From DASRHT01 sp035650355 (GTDB lineage: Bacteria > Chloroflexota > Ktedonobacteria > Ktedonobacterales > Ktedonobacteraceae): 64,000 nt of DNA. The stretch's first letter is position 1. Each line of letters starts with the position of its first letter. Of this stretch, positions 26,188 to 34,665 are shown piece by piece. The position numbers were made by a program, and so were the translations under genes. The stretch spans positions 62,001-126,000 of the forward strand of contig DASRHT010000018.1 in the NCBI GenBank assembly GCA_035650355.1, read 5' to 3'. The notes beneath the pieces are model-generated. The model had not been told where the DNA came from. It did no database searches and was given only the letters and a program-made list of their open reading frames with translations.

Positions 26188-28869
26188 CTAGAGCAGTTGC
26201 CATGCACGGGCAGCTATCAGCGCGGTTTCTCGGCTGTTTGCGTCCAGCTTGCGATACAGGCTTTGGAGTTGCGTCTTAATGGTATTGATGGAGACGACCA
26301 GTTCGTTAGCGATCTCCCGCGCGGAGAGACCAGCAGCCAGCAGGCGCAGCACCTTGTACTCTCTTGGCGTTAGCGGTGATCGCAGGGGAATACGCGTACC
26401 GGGAGAGGGCAAGGCGGAGGATATTGACCTGCCGGCAGGCATGGCGGCAAGCACATGCTCCAGGTACGACGCGCTCGCTTTCCCTCGCACCCGTGGCTCA
26501 AGCAGACGGAGGAGGCGAGAGAGGGCCGGGCCTTCCAGCACAAAGAGCTGGCAATATTGCCCCTCCGCGGCGAGCAAAAAGGATTGGTGCAGCAGCGAAA
26601 CGGCTTCGGTCAGTTGCCCTTGCATATCGGCGGTCCGCGCAAGCAGCATCAGAATCTCCATCTGACTCTGGGTTCGGCCCTGCATAATGGCAAAGGCTAA
26701 CCATCTTTCCAGGAGCCGCCTGGCTGTTGTTGTCTCCTCCTGGGCCAGCAGTACCCGGACCAACGTCAGCGCCACCTCCTCATGTTCATAATCAGGAGCT
26801 TCCTCACTGGTCAGGCCGCTGGTGGTCTGAAACTGCCGGACGGCCTCCAGATTCTCCTGGGACAGCCACCAGCGGACCTGGTAGGCATACGCGCTCGCCT
26901 GCAACTGCGGATGCTTACTTTGTCGTGCCAGGACCACGGCCCGCCAGAACGCTTCTTCTGTCTGTTCTCTCGATGCTGTTGCTTGCAGAAGGCGGGCCTG
27001 AAGCAGAACTGTTCGTGCGACCAGCGTGGTCTCTTCATACTGATGACTCAGGCTCAATGCGCGTTCGAGCTGCACAGCAGCTCCTTCGAGTTCGTTCCGT
27101 TCCAACAGGAGCGCCCCCAACGCCAGAGAGGCTTCAATCGCCAGATGCATCCAGGTCTCTCCAGCTTCAATGACCTGGCGGTAGCAACTGGCAGCCTGGG
27201 TGAGCTGTCCCTGGAGGGCTAATACCTCTCCCTGGAGCAGGGTTGCGCCCAGGAAAGCACTTTTGCTCTCAATCTGCTCGCTCAGCAGGCGAGCTTCGAG
27301 CAACTTTTGACGAGCCAGGGTCACCTCGCCTTGCAGTCGATACCCATAGCCGAGTGCGATCATGCTGAAGCAGCGCTGAGCCAGCTCCTTCTCAGTTAAG
27401 AGTGCCAGCGCCATTTGCCCCCATCGGATAGCGTCCTTGCCATTGCGCTCCAGGCGAGCAAGCAGAGCATATACCGTAGCTACCTGACCGAGTCCCCAAT
27501 GCTCCTGACGGCTGGAGAAGCTCTGCTCTGCTTCCCGCAATGGCTCCAGAGCTAGCGTGCGTTGGCCCAGTAGCATTCGCGTCCAGGCCAGGCCCAGACA
27601 GAGCAACGGGCGTGAAGAACGCAGTGTATGCGGCACCTGTTCGATCCAGCGGGCAACGGTGGCATGTTGCCCGCTGAGCAAGAGCCGGGGAACCACGCTA
27701 AAACCAATACGCAGCGCCGTCTCGTAATCGGCGGCTGAGAGGGCCATTTCCACCGCCTCGAAGAGCATGCCGTGCTGCTCGTACCAGCCACTGGCCCGCC
27801 GAAAGAGGGTTGCGCGCTGTTCGTTCCCCATCTCTTGTACTGCACAAGCGCGCAGGGCTTCAGCAAAAAGGTGATGGTAGCGATACCAGCAACGCTGCTC
27901 ATCAAGTGGCTGCACAAAAAGACCCGCACGTTCAAGAGTCTCGAGCATCGCCTGCCCATCGGATCGCTCGGTCAGGGCATCGCATAACGAACCCGTGAGC
28001 CGATCTAGAAATGCTGTAGCGAGCAGAAAAGAATACACCTCCTCGGGCTGGTGCGCAAGCACCTCTTCGATCAGGTAATCGATGACATGGCGATGGCTGC
28101 CGGTAAAGTCGACAAGCGTCTGTGAGAGGTTAGAGGAATCATGCAAGGAGAGGGCCGCCAGATGCAAAGCTGCTGCCCATCCTTCCGTACGAGCCAACAA
28201 GAGCGTCGTCTGCGTTGACGAAAGCGGCAGGTGTAACAGATGAGTGAACCACTCTGTCACCTCTTCCTGCGTGAAGCGTATATCGGCCATCCGTAGCTCG
28301 GCCAATTCGTGATGCACACGCCTGCGAGCCAGGGCCAGGGGAGGATCAGCCCGGCTGATAAGCACGAGATGTAGCGATGGCGGCAACTGATCGAGGAACC
28401 AGCGAAGCGTGTGGTGAATGGCCGACTCGGTGATGGTGTGGTAATCGTCCAGAGCCAGCACGAAAGGCTGCTGCACCGAGGCGAGATCATTGATCAGGAG
28501 CGGGAGTACTGCCTCAAGGGGCGGCGGTTCGGGCGATTGGAGCAGATCTATCATAGGTTTGCCAATCGCAGCCTGTATTCTTTGGCAGGCTGCCACAACG
28601 TAGCTCCAGAAGCGCATCGGGTCATTGTCGTCTTTCGTGAGAGACAGCCAGGTAACTGGCAGAGGAATTTGTGTGGCCCACTGGCATAGCAGGATGGTTT
28701 TGCCAGAACCTGCCGGGGCTGAGAGCAGCGTTAGCTTGTGCGAGAGGGCCTCGTTGAGTTTGTGCATGAGCTGGGGACGTGGCAGCAGCGTTGTGGGGAG
28801 CACCGGGATGGATAGTTTGGTGCTCACCAGATTATGGGACGAGAGATCAGGGATGCTCACGTTGCTCAC
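26188..28869 (-). CDS. LuxR-family regulator with MalT-like ATPase (LAL type)
   Basis: An 893-residue protein. The P-loop APAGSGKT is at residues 51-58, followed by a Walker B-like VLALDDYH near 140-147, a STAND NTPase domain to about 330, TPR-like repeats (about 390-800) and a C-terminal LuxR helix-turn-helix (LTPREYKVLRLLAAGLSARE, then IANELVVSINTIKTQL). ATP and a ligand normally trigger multimerisation and promoter binding. The start is GTG with AGAAGAGA upstream. It stands alone, with no evident target next to it. Confidence 0.92.
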   Translation of the reverse strand: MSNVSIPDLSSHNLVSTKLSIPVLPTTLLPRPQLMHKLNEALSHKLTLLSAPAGSGKTILLCQWATQIPLPVTWLSLTKDDNDPMRFWSYVVAACQRIQAAIGKPMIDLLQSPEPPPLEAVLPLLINDLASVQQPFVLALDDYHTITESAIHHTLRWFLDQLPPSLHLVLISRADPPLALARRRVHHELAELRMADIRFTQEEVTEWFTHLLHLPLSSTQTTLLLARTEGWAAALHLAALSLHDSSNLSQTLVDFTGSHRHVIDYLIEEVLAHQPEEVYSFLLATAFLDRLTGSLCDALTERSDGQAMLETLERAGLFVQPLDEQRCWYRYHHLFAEALRACAVQEMGNEQRATLFRRASGWYEQHGMLFEAVEMALSAADYETALRIGFSVVPRLLLSGQHATVARWIEQVPHTLRSSRPLLCLGLAWTRMLLGQRTLALEPLREAEQSFSSRQEHWGLGQVATVYALLARLERNGKDAIRWGQMALALLTEKELAQRCFSMIALGYGYRLQGEVTLARQKLLEARLLSEQIESKSAFLGATLLQGEVLALQGQLTQAASCYRQVIEAGETWMHLAIEASLALGALLLERNELEGAAVQLERALSLSHQYEETTLVARTVLLQARLLQATASREQTEEAFWRAVVLARQSKHPQLQASAYAYQVRWWLSQENLEAVRQFQTTSGLTSEEAPDYEHEEVALTLVRVLLAQEETTTARRLLERWLAFAIMQGRTQSQMEILMLLARTADMQGQLTEAVSLLHQSFLLAAEGQYCQLFVLEGPALSRLLRLLEPRVRGKASASYLEHVLAAMPAGRSISSALPSPGTRIPLRSPLTPREYKVLRLLAAGLSAREIANELVVSINTIKTQLQSLYRKLDANSRETALIAARAWQLL

Positions 28870-29099
28870 TCTCTTCTAGCGGCTATAAAGGAACAAGAGC
28901 AAAAAGTGCTCCAACATGGCTACCTGACCTCACTGCCCAGGACCCATCTTGCTCCTCTCCAGGCAGAGGCGAACAGCGATGGCAGGCAAAGAGGAACCTG
29001 TAGGCCAGACAAGCATAGAGAGATAAAAGCAGTACCTCTTGTATGCTTCTTACAATACCACAAGACGTTTTTATCTTGCAAGAGCATCCTCTAGTTGCT

Positions 29100-29259
29100 G
29101 CAGGACTTTTCCGTTTTCGTCATGCTCGCAAGAGGAGAGAGGTGCTGGCAACGCCGCGACGCGGCGTTGCCAGCACCTCTCTCCTCTTGCCCAGCGCCCC
29201 GTTGGGGGCGCGAACCCAGGCGGCAGGAGTCAGAGGAGAGGAACACGGAAAAGCCCTGC
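29100..29259 (+). repeat. Palindromic MITE-like repeat, copy B
   Basis: A 160 bp element with ends GCAGGACTTTTCCG and CGGAAAAGCCCTGC. Its centre is a perfect 30 bp stem, 29128-29157 with 29161-29190, and a GAC loop. The inner arms (AACGCCGC/GCGGCGTT) differ from copies A, C and D, but the GGTGCTGGC/GCCAGCACC part is shared. It fills most of the 440-base gap 28870-29313; the rest (28870-29099) shows no gene and presumably contains the promoter of the LuxR-type gene. Confidence 0.78.
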
Positions 29260-29313
29260 TATCTGCTGCCAGGACAGTTCCCTGGGTTTGCGAACCTGAG
29301 CAGAGAAACGGGG

Positions 29314-29871
29314 CTAGAGCTGGCGCAGCGAGGCGGTGTGATGTTCAGGCTCGAAATAGAGACGAGGCTTGCCCTGAGGATTGTTGCCAAACAGCACCAG
29401 TTCATAGGCAGTCTGTCCATCATAGCCCTGCTGGGCATGGATATCCTGCGGAGGAGGAGGCATGATCGCCACATCGCCAGGCTCAAGGATGCGTTCCTCA
29501 ACGAGTTGAACGTGGGCCTCTCCAGCACCACTGCCGGCATCGACGCGACGCCAGACTTGGTAGCGGTCTCGCCCGCGATACACCCCGACAATGCCCCAGC
29601 TATTGTGATTATGGATCGGCGTCAGCGCATCGGGGCTGAAGCCGGCGTCCATCAACGTCAAGCCGTTCTCTTCCTGATACAGCGGGACGGATGACTGGCC
29701 TCTATGGACATTGCCCCCTGGTTCTCCCTGCCATTGGCGAATGACAGGTTCAGCGAGCAGTTGGCGCATGCGCTCCGCAATGCGTTCCAGGTTCGGGCCA
29801 CGATCACCGTCTTCGGCAAGGATGCGCTTGACATCCTGAAGAAAAGCCGCAATAGTTTCGCTGCGAGTCAT
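29314..29871 (-). CDS. Cysteine-dioxygenase-like cupin
   Basis: A 185-residue single-domain cupin. The metal site is visible as His87-x-His89 in TPIHNHNSWG and a later His near residue 144 in DIHAQQG. The family oxidises cysteine (or a related thiol) to the sulfinate with iron and oxygen; some members use other thiols. ATG 29871 follows GAGGAGAG. It lies 157 bases downstream of the MFS permease gene on the same strand and may be co-transcribed, in which case the permease could supply its substrate (inference). Confidence 0.8.
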   Translation of the reverse strand: MTRSETIAAFLQDVKRILAEDGDRGPNLERIAERMRQLLAEPVIRQWQGEPGGNVHRGQSSVPLYQEENGLTLMDAGFSPDALTPIHNHNSWGIVGVYRGRDRYQVWRRVDAGSGAGEAHVQLVEERILEPGDVAIMPPPPQDIHAQQGYDGQTAYELVLFGNNPQGKPRLYFEPEHHTASLRQL

Positions 29872-30028
29872 CTGTTGCTCTCCTCATACACTATGGGATT
29901 CTTGCTCTCAAACACCGACACATTTCCTCTTCATTACAAGCAGAAGTGCCACCATTTTGTCAAGGAGCGGATTCTCCATCCTTACCAGGCCGATCCTGGC
30001 AGGGATGGATATCCAGCGATGAGTTTGT

Positions 30029-31483
30029 TTATCTGCCGTCTTTCACCAGTTCGGGGTGTGGATGGAGGAACTGATGATCGCCAGCGATATCTTCCAATGA
30101 ACGCTGATTGGGCTCAGGCAACGTCAGGAACGTCAGGAGCAGACCAAGCAGCGACGTAATTGCAGCAACGGCCATTGCCCCTGGCAGATGCACAGCGGTA
30201 AGCAGGTAAGGAAAGGCAAAGGCTCCCAGGAAGGCGCCTACCTTGCCGAGAGCGGCGGCGATCCCGTGAGTAGAGCTGCGAATCATCACCGGGAAGATCT
30301 CGGAGGGATAGACAAAGGTGGTAACATTTGGCCCGAATTCGGTAAAAAAGTAAGAAACGGCATAGATCGTGAGGAAAGGAACCGTGAGAGCAGTAAAGCT
30401 GGGAACAAGTGCGAGTAAGCCGTAGGCGAGGGCCATCATCCCAAAGCCCAGGCATTGGATCGCTTTACGGCCCAAGCGATCAATCGTCAACGCCGCGACA
30501 GCGTAGCCAGGGAGGGCAGCTCCCGTAAAGATGAGCAGCGTATAGAGCATGTTGGTAATGGCGTCTGCATGAGCATTGAGGGATTTCAACACCAGGGGAC
30601 TCGAAATGGTCGTTCCATAGTAGGCGATATCGAGCAAAAACCAGGTCCCTGCCGTTCCGATCAGCCAGCGCAGATAGCGGGGAGTCAGCAGCAGATGTAG
30701 CCACGATTTCTGCAGTTTGCGTACAGGCTGTGTCTGTCCTCTCTCACGCTGTTTCTGGCGGGTCGAACTCGTGACACGCTTGATGGTTTGACTTGCTGCC
30801 TCCGTATTGCCCTGCATCATTAAGGCAAAGCGCGGTGTTTCAGCGATTTGGCGGCGCAGGTAGAAGGTGGCTAACGCAGGGATCGCTCCCAGAGCCAGCA
30901 TCAAGCGCCAGATCACTTGATGATCAAGGCCAGAGAGGAGTAAAACGATAGCGATAACTGGTCCGAGAACGAGGCCCAGACCTTGCATGGAGAAGACCAT
31001 CGTAATCAGCTTGCCACGGTCTTTCCGATTGGCGTACTCGCTCATTAGGGTGGCGCTCAAGGGATAATCCCCGCCAATACCCAGCCCCATGATGAAGCGC
31101 AGGATCAGAAGCCAGTAGATATTGGGAGAGAGGGCCGAAAGAAGGGCTCCAACGGCGAGTACGACTAACGTCAAACCGTAGATCGCGTGGCGCCCGATGC
31201 GATCAGCCAGAGAGCCAAAAAGGTAAGAGCCTAAGGCGGCGGCAAGCAGAGAGGTACTGCCAACCAAAGAGATTTCTAAGGCATTGAGCTTCCAAAGAGG
31301 GATCAGGATAGAAAGAGCTGCTCCAATGATAAAGAGGTCATAGGCGTCGGTGAAGAAGCCCATTCCTGAGGTGATCATGGCTTTCCAATGAAAGCCAGAG
31401 AGTTCGCTGTTATCCAGTTCTGCTAAAATGTCTTTTGTACGTTGAGCCTGTAAGTGCAATGATGTGTGATCTTCAACTAACAT
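30029..31483 (-). CDS. MFS permease, phosphate:H+ symporter-like/sugar porter group
   Basis: A 484-residue protein with twelve predicted membrane segments. The first helix region reads GMGFFTDAYDLFIIG, a pattern typical of the PHS (phosphate/organophosphate) group. GGDYPLSATLMSE near residues 140-150 and RIGRH/RLGRKA loops after helices 2 and 8 are standard for this superfamily. Substrate is uncertain: phosphate, aromatic acids and other anions occur among relatives. ATG 31483 has an AAGGAG-like site (AGGAGC) ten bases upstream. Confidence 0.85.
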   Translation of the reverse strand: MLVEDHTSLHLQAQRTKDILAELDNSELSGFHWKAMITSGMGFFTDAYDLFIIGAALSILIPLWKLNALEISLVGSTSLLAAALGSYLFGSLADRIGRHAIYGLTLVVLAVGALLSALSPNIYWLLILRFIMGLGIGGDYPLSATLMSEYANRKDRGKLITMVFSMQGLGLVLGPVIAIVLLLSGLDHQVIWRLMLALGAIPALATFYLRRQIAETPRFALMMQGNTEAASQTIKRVTSSTRQKQRERGQTQPVRKLQKSWLHLLLTPRYLRWLIGTAGTWFLLDIAYYGTTISSPLVLKSLNAHADAITNMLYTLLIFTGAALPGYAVAALTIDRLGRKAIQCLGFGMMALAYGLLALVPSFTALTVPFLTIYAVSYFFTEFGPNVTTFVYPSEIFPVMIRSSTHGIAAALGKVGAFLGAFAFPYLLTAVHLPGAMAVAAITSLLGLLLTFLTLPEPNQRSLEDIAGDHQFLHPHPELVKDGR

Positions 31484-31707
31484 AAATGAGATGTAGCTCC
31501 TTACGATTCCTTGCGATAAGGATAAGTGTGAAACATACTATCTACTACGTTTATCATAGCCTATCAATGTTATGGAGATGTTAACAGATGGTTAAATGAT
31601 GAAGAAACACATCTTTCCTGGTCTTGCTTGAATGGGTCCTCAGGCTGTATAAGGCAAATGCCAGTGCAAGGGGCCGGGATGTGAGCGTGCGTACAATCTC
31701 ACCAGGG

Positions 31708-32745
31708 CTATTGTTGTAAGTCCACAGGCTTGACGGGACTGCTGGATTCTCTCACGATCAATTCGGGTTGGTAGACAATGTGTTTGTGCTGGTGCAAGCT
31801 GGAATTTTGCGCCTCGTCGAGTAGCAGTTCAACTGCGGCACGCCCAAGTTCGTACTTAGGTTGCCGGATCGAGGTGAGAGGCGTTGCCAGGACGCTGGCA
31901 AACTCGACGTCATCGTAGCCCACCAGCGCCATATCCGCGGGAATGGAGATCCCACGCCTGATTAAGCCGCGCATCACTCCGAGCGCCAGCAGATCATTGG
32001 CGCAAAAAGCGGCGGTTGGCTTTCTTCCCACGCCTAGCAACCGCTCTATGCACCCCTCACCTTCCCTCGCACTTTGAGCGCGCGTGGCGATATCAATCAC
32101 CACGCGTTCAGGATCAAGCCCTGCCGCTTTCACCGCCCGCAACATTCCCCGTCGCCGGTCAGCGATCTGGCGAATACTGAGTGGGCCATGCACAAAGCCG
32201 ATTCGCTCGTGCCCCATTTCAAGTAGATGGGTCGTCGCAAGTTCTCCCCCCCGCACATCATCGACTGCGACCGAACAGAGATCCTTGATGCGGCTCGGAC
32301 GATCCAGCAGCACGACAGCGATACCGCGTCGCCGCAGCCGTTGCAGGTGGCTGGCATCGTTCTGCACAGGCGTAATCAACACCCCCTGCGTGCGCTGCTC
32401 CTCAAGGACGTGCAGGTAGTGATTTTCCTTTTCTACCGAGTCGTCGGAATTACATAGAATGACGATAGAGCCTGCCTTGTTTGCCAGATCCTCAACGCCT
32501 CGCGCCACCTCGGTGAAGAAAGGGTTGGCTACATCAAGCACGATCAGACCGATGTGACGGCTGGTCCCCACGCGTAACTGGCGCGCCGATCCGTTACGCA
32601 CGAAGCCGATTTCGTCAATCGCCTGTTGCACGCGCTGCCGCGTCTCCAGCGCCACCAGTTCAGGATGGTTGAGTACGTTGGAGACCGTCCCCAGCGAAAC
32701 GCCCGCAAGCTTCGCCACTTCACGAATGCCTGATAGTGAACCCAT
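31708..32745 (-). CDS. LacI-family transcriptional repressor of rhamnose genes
   Basis: A 345-residue LacI-type regulator: N-terminal helix-turn-helix (IREVAKLAGVSLGTVSNVLN), hinge helix, then a sugar-binding periplasmic-like domain. I chose ATG 32745 because GAGGAAG lies nine bases before it; the frame also allows ATG 32763 with a poorer site. It is divergent from the rhamnose operon. Two LacI-type palindromes with the central GAAACGTTTC lie in the intergenic region, so this is almost surely the operon's repressor, with a rhamnose pathway sugar as inducer (inference). Confidence 0.9.
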   Translation of the reverse strand: MGSLSGIREVAKLAGVSLGTVSNVLNHPELVALETRQRVQQAIDEIGFVRNGSARQLRVGTSRHIGLIVLDVANPFFTEVARGVEDLANKAGSIVILCNSDDSVEKENHYLHVLEEQRTQGVLITPVQNDASHLQRLRRRGIAVVLLDRPSRIKDLCSVAVDDVRGGELATTHLLEMGHERIGFVHGPLSIRQIADRRRGMLRAVKAAGLDPERVVIDIATRAQSAREGEGCIERLLGVGRKPTAAFCANDLLALGVMRGLIRRGISIPADMALVGYDDVEFASVLATPLTSIRQPKYELGRAAVELLLDEAQNSSLHQHKHIVYQPELIVRESSSPVKPVDLQQ

Positions 32746-32915
32746 CTGTGTCAGCTTCCTCATCTCTGTCGAAATCCAAAGCGTATCGCTCCAATGCTTG
32801 ACTGCGCCGTATTGTGATGTACTTTGTACAAAACAATTGAGCGGAATAGAGCAAGCTGAGCCCTAAGCCTATAGTATGGCACAAACACCGTTACCTGCAC
32901 CGAGTCCCGCTCCTC

Positions 32916-32945
32916 TTGACAATCGAGCAACTCATTAGGTACACT
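32916..32945 (+). promoter_or_regulatory. Promoter of the rhamnose operon
   Basis: TTGACA at 32916-32921 and TACACT at 32940-32945, separated by 18 bases. The first operator begins six bases after the -10, so repressor binding would cover the start of transcription. Confidence 0.75.
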
Positions 32946-32950
32946 TGCTT

Positions 32951-32970
32951 TCATTGAAACGTTTCAATGA
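32951..32970. promoter_or_regulatory. LacI-family operator O1
   Basis: A perfect 20 bp palindrome, TCATTGAAACGTTTCAATGA, with the CG centre typical of LacI-family operators. It sits at the expected transcription start. Confidence 0.85.
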
Positions 32971-33069
32971 GCGAGAATGTCGGCATATTTCTAGAGAAAC
33001 ACGGACACGCGAGCAGAGTCGTTCATTCGACGTATCCTTTCCCTGGGCAACGCAATTTTTTCTTCGTCA

Positions 33070-33085
33070 ATTGAAACGTTTCAAT
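33070..33085. promoter_or_regulatory. LacI-family operator O2
   Basis: ATTGAAACGTTTCAAT, identical to the inner 16 bp of O1. The centres are 117 bp apart, about eleven helical turns, a spacing that allows DNA looping by a tetramer or two dimers. Confidence 0.8.
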
Positions 33086-33148
33086 CTACATCTATTGTAC
33101 TGTGGAGAAGCTCGTCCGTCAAGATTGCCCTTTGAGGAGCAGCGAGTG

Positions 33149-33235
33149 ATGGAGCCTGTTGAACCTATTGTCGAACTTCAAGGGATTGTCAAGCATTTTG
33201 GGGGTGTGCAAACTCTGCATATGATTGGTTCATAG
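33149..33235 (+). pseudogene. Remnant of a sugar ABC transporter ATPase gene
   Basis: A 28-codon frame with a proper ribosome site (GAGGAGC). The product reads VELQGIVKHFGGVQTL, which is the conserved start of RbsA/RhaT-type sugar ABC ATPases (the strand before Walker A). It then diverges and stops before any P-loop. A further frame of 26 codons at 33236-33316 follows without recognisable similarity. I read this as the stub of a deleted ABC transporter block at the front of the operon. Confidence 0.65.
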
Positions 33236-33360
33236 ATGAGCGATATCTTAATCCGCGAAGTCGAGGAGTCTTCGGGCTTCCCGCCTGTGCTTGAGGAAGT
33301 CTTTCACCTCGATTAATACGAACCTGTATCGATATAACCATCAGCATAGTCAGGCAAGGT

Positions 33361-34581
33361 GTGCATGTGAGCTCAGAAATCGAAAATCGCTTGCAGGAGC
33401 AAGGCGCTCCCATCGACGGTGTGATTGCAGCCCTGCAACAGTTCCGCGTCGAGACTCCCTCCTGGGGATACGGAGATTCCGGGACGCGCTTCAAGGTATT
33501 TCACTGGCCCGGGGCAGCCAGCACGCTGCACGAGAAGTTGGAGGACGCTGCGCAGGTGCAGAAGGTCACCGGCATCTGTCCCAGCGTCGCTATTCACATC
33601 CCCTGGGATAAAGTAGACGACTGGTCAACCGTGAAAGAGTACGCCGGACAACTCGGTCTGCGCATCGGGGCGGTCAATCCAAACCTTTTTCAGGATGATG
33701 CTTATCGCTTCGGCAGCTTGTGCCATTTCGACAGGGCGGTGCGACAAAAGGCTATCGCGCATGTTATAGAGTGCATCCAGATCGCGCAATCGGTCGGCTC
33801 GAATATCATCAGCCTGTGGTTAGCCGATGGCACCAATTATCCCGGGCAGGATGACCTGCGCCGCCGCCGCCATCGCCTGCTGGATTCTCTGCAATCCATC
33901 TACGCTGCCATGCCTGCTGATATGCGCCTCCTCATCGAGTACAAGTTCTTCGAGCCGGCCTTCTACTCTACCGATCTGCCGGATTGGGGCACATCGCTGC
34001 TCATGGCGCAAAAGCTTGGTTCGCAGGCCGAAGTGCTGGTGGATACCGGTCATCACCCGATGGGAACCAACATTGCGCAGATCGTTGCACAACTGCTCGA
34101 CGAAGATCGGCTCGGTGGGTTTCATTTCAACGACCGCCGCTATGCCGATGATGACCTGATCGTCGGCTCGCTCAATCCTTTTGAACTCTTTTGTATCTTC
34201 AATGAGATCGTTGGGGCAAGCGCCGATGGCAACGCTAATGCCGCTCGCATTGCCTACATGATCGATCAATCGCATAACATTGAGCCCAAAATCGAGGCTA
34301 TGATCCAGAGCGTCCTTAATGTGCAGACAGCCTATGCGAAGGCGCTGCTGGTGGACCGCGCCGCGTTACAAAAGGCGCAGGAAGCCGGCGACGTGCTGGC
34401 AGCGTATTGCGTGTTACAGGCAGCCTATGAGACAGATGTGCGCCCGTTGCTCGCAGAAGCTCGCGTACGCCAGGGACTAGCTCCCGATCCCATCGCGGCA
34501 TTTCGTGCTAGCGGTTACGCCGAACGCGTAGCGCATGAGCGCAGCGCAACCGCCACAGCGAGCGGCTATCCCGGATCGTAG
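33361..34581 (+). CDS. rhaI: L-rhamnose isomerase
   Basis: A 406-residue TIM-barrel isomerase converting L-rhamnose to L-rhamnulose. Metal-binding residues occur in the strings LIEYKFFEP (Glu), VLVDTGHHPMG (Asp, His) and GGFHFNDRRYADDDL (His, Asp). It resembles the Streptomyces/Gram-positive type rather than the E. coli RhaA type. Start is GTG 33361 or GTG 33367; neither has a strong ribosome site. First enzyme gene of the rhamnose operon. Confidence 0.88.
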   Translation: MHVSSEIENRLQEQGAPIDGVIAALQQFRVETPSWGYGDSGTRFKVFHWPGAASTLHEKLEDAAQVQKVTGICPSVAIHIPWDKVDDWSTVKEYAGQLGLRIGAVNPNLFQDDAYRFGSLCHFDRAVRQKAIAHVIECIQIAQSVGSNIISLWLADGTNYPGQDDLRRRRHRLLDSLQSIYAAMPADMRLLIEYKFFEPAFYSTDLPDWGTSLLMAQKLGSQAEVLVDTGHHPMGTNIAQIVAQLLDEDRLGGFHFNDRRYADDDLIVGSLNPFELFCIFNEIVGASADGNANAARIAYMIDQSHNIEPKIEAMIQSVLNVQTAYAKALLVDRAALQKAQEAGDVLAAYCVLQAAYETDVRPLLAEARVRQGLAPDPIAAFRASGYAERVAHERSATATASGYPGS

Positions 34582-34665
34582 GGACCCGCTTTAGCGCGTC
34601 CGACGCGCGATTTATCGCGTTACCCGAGTGATCGCATCCGGTCTAATCACAAAGGATTCACGGCA

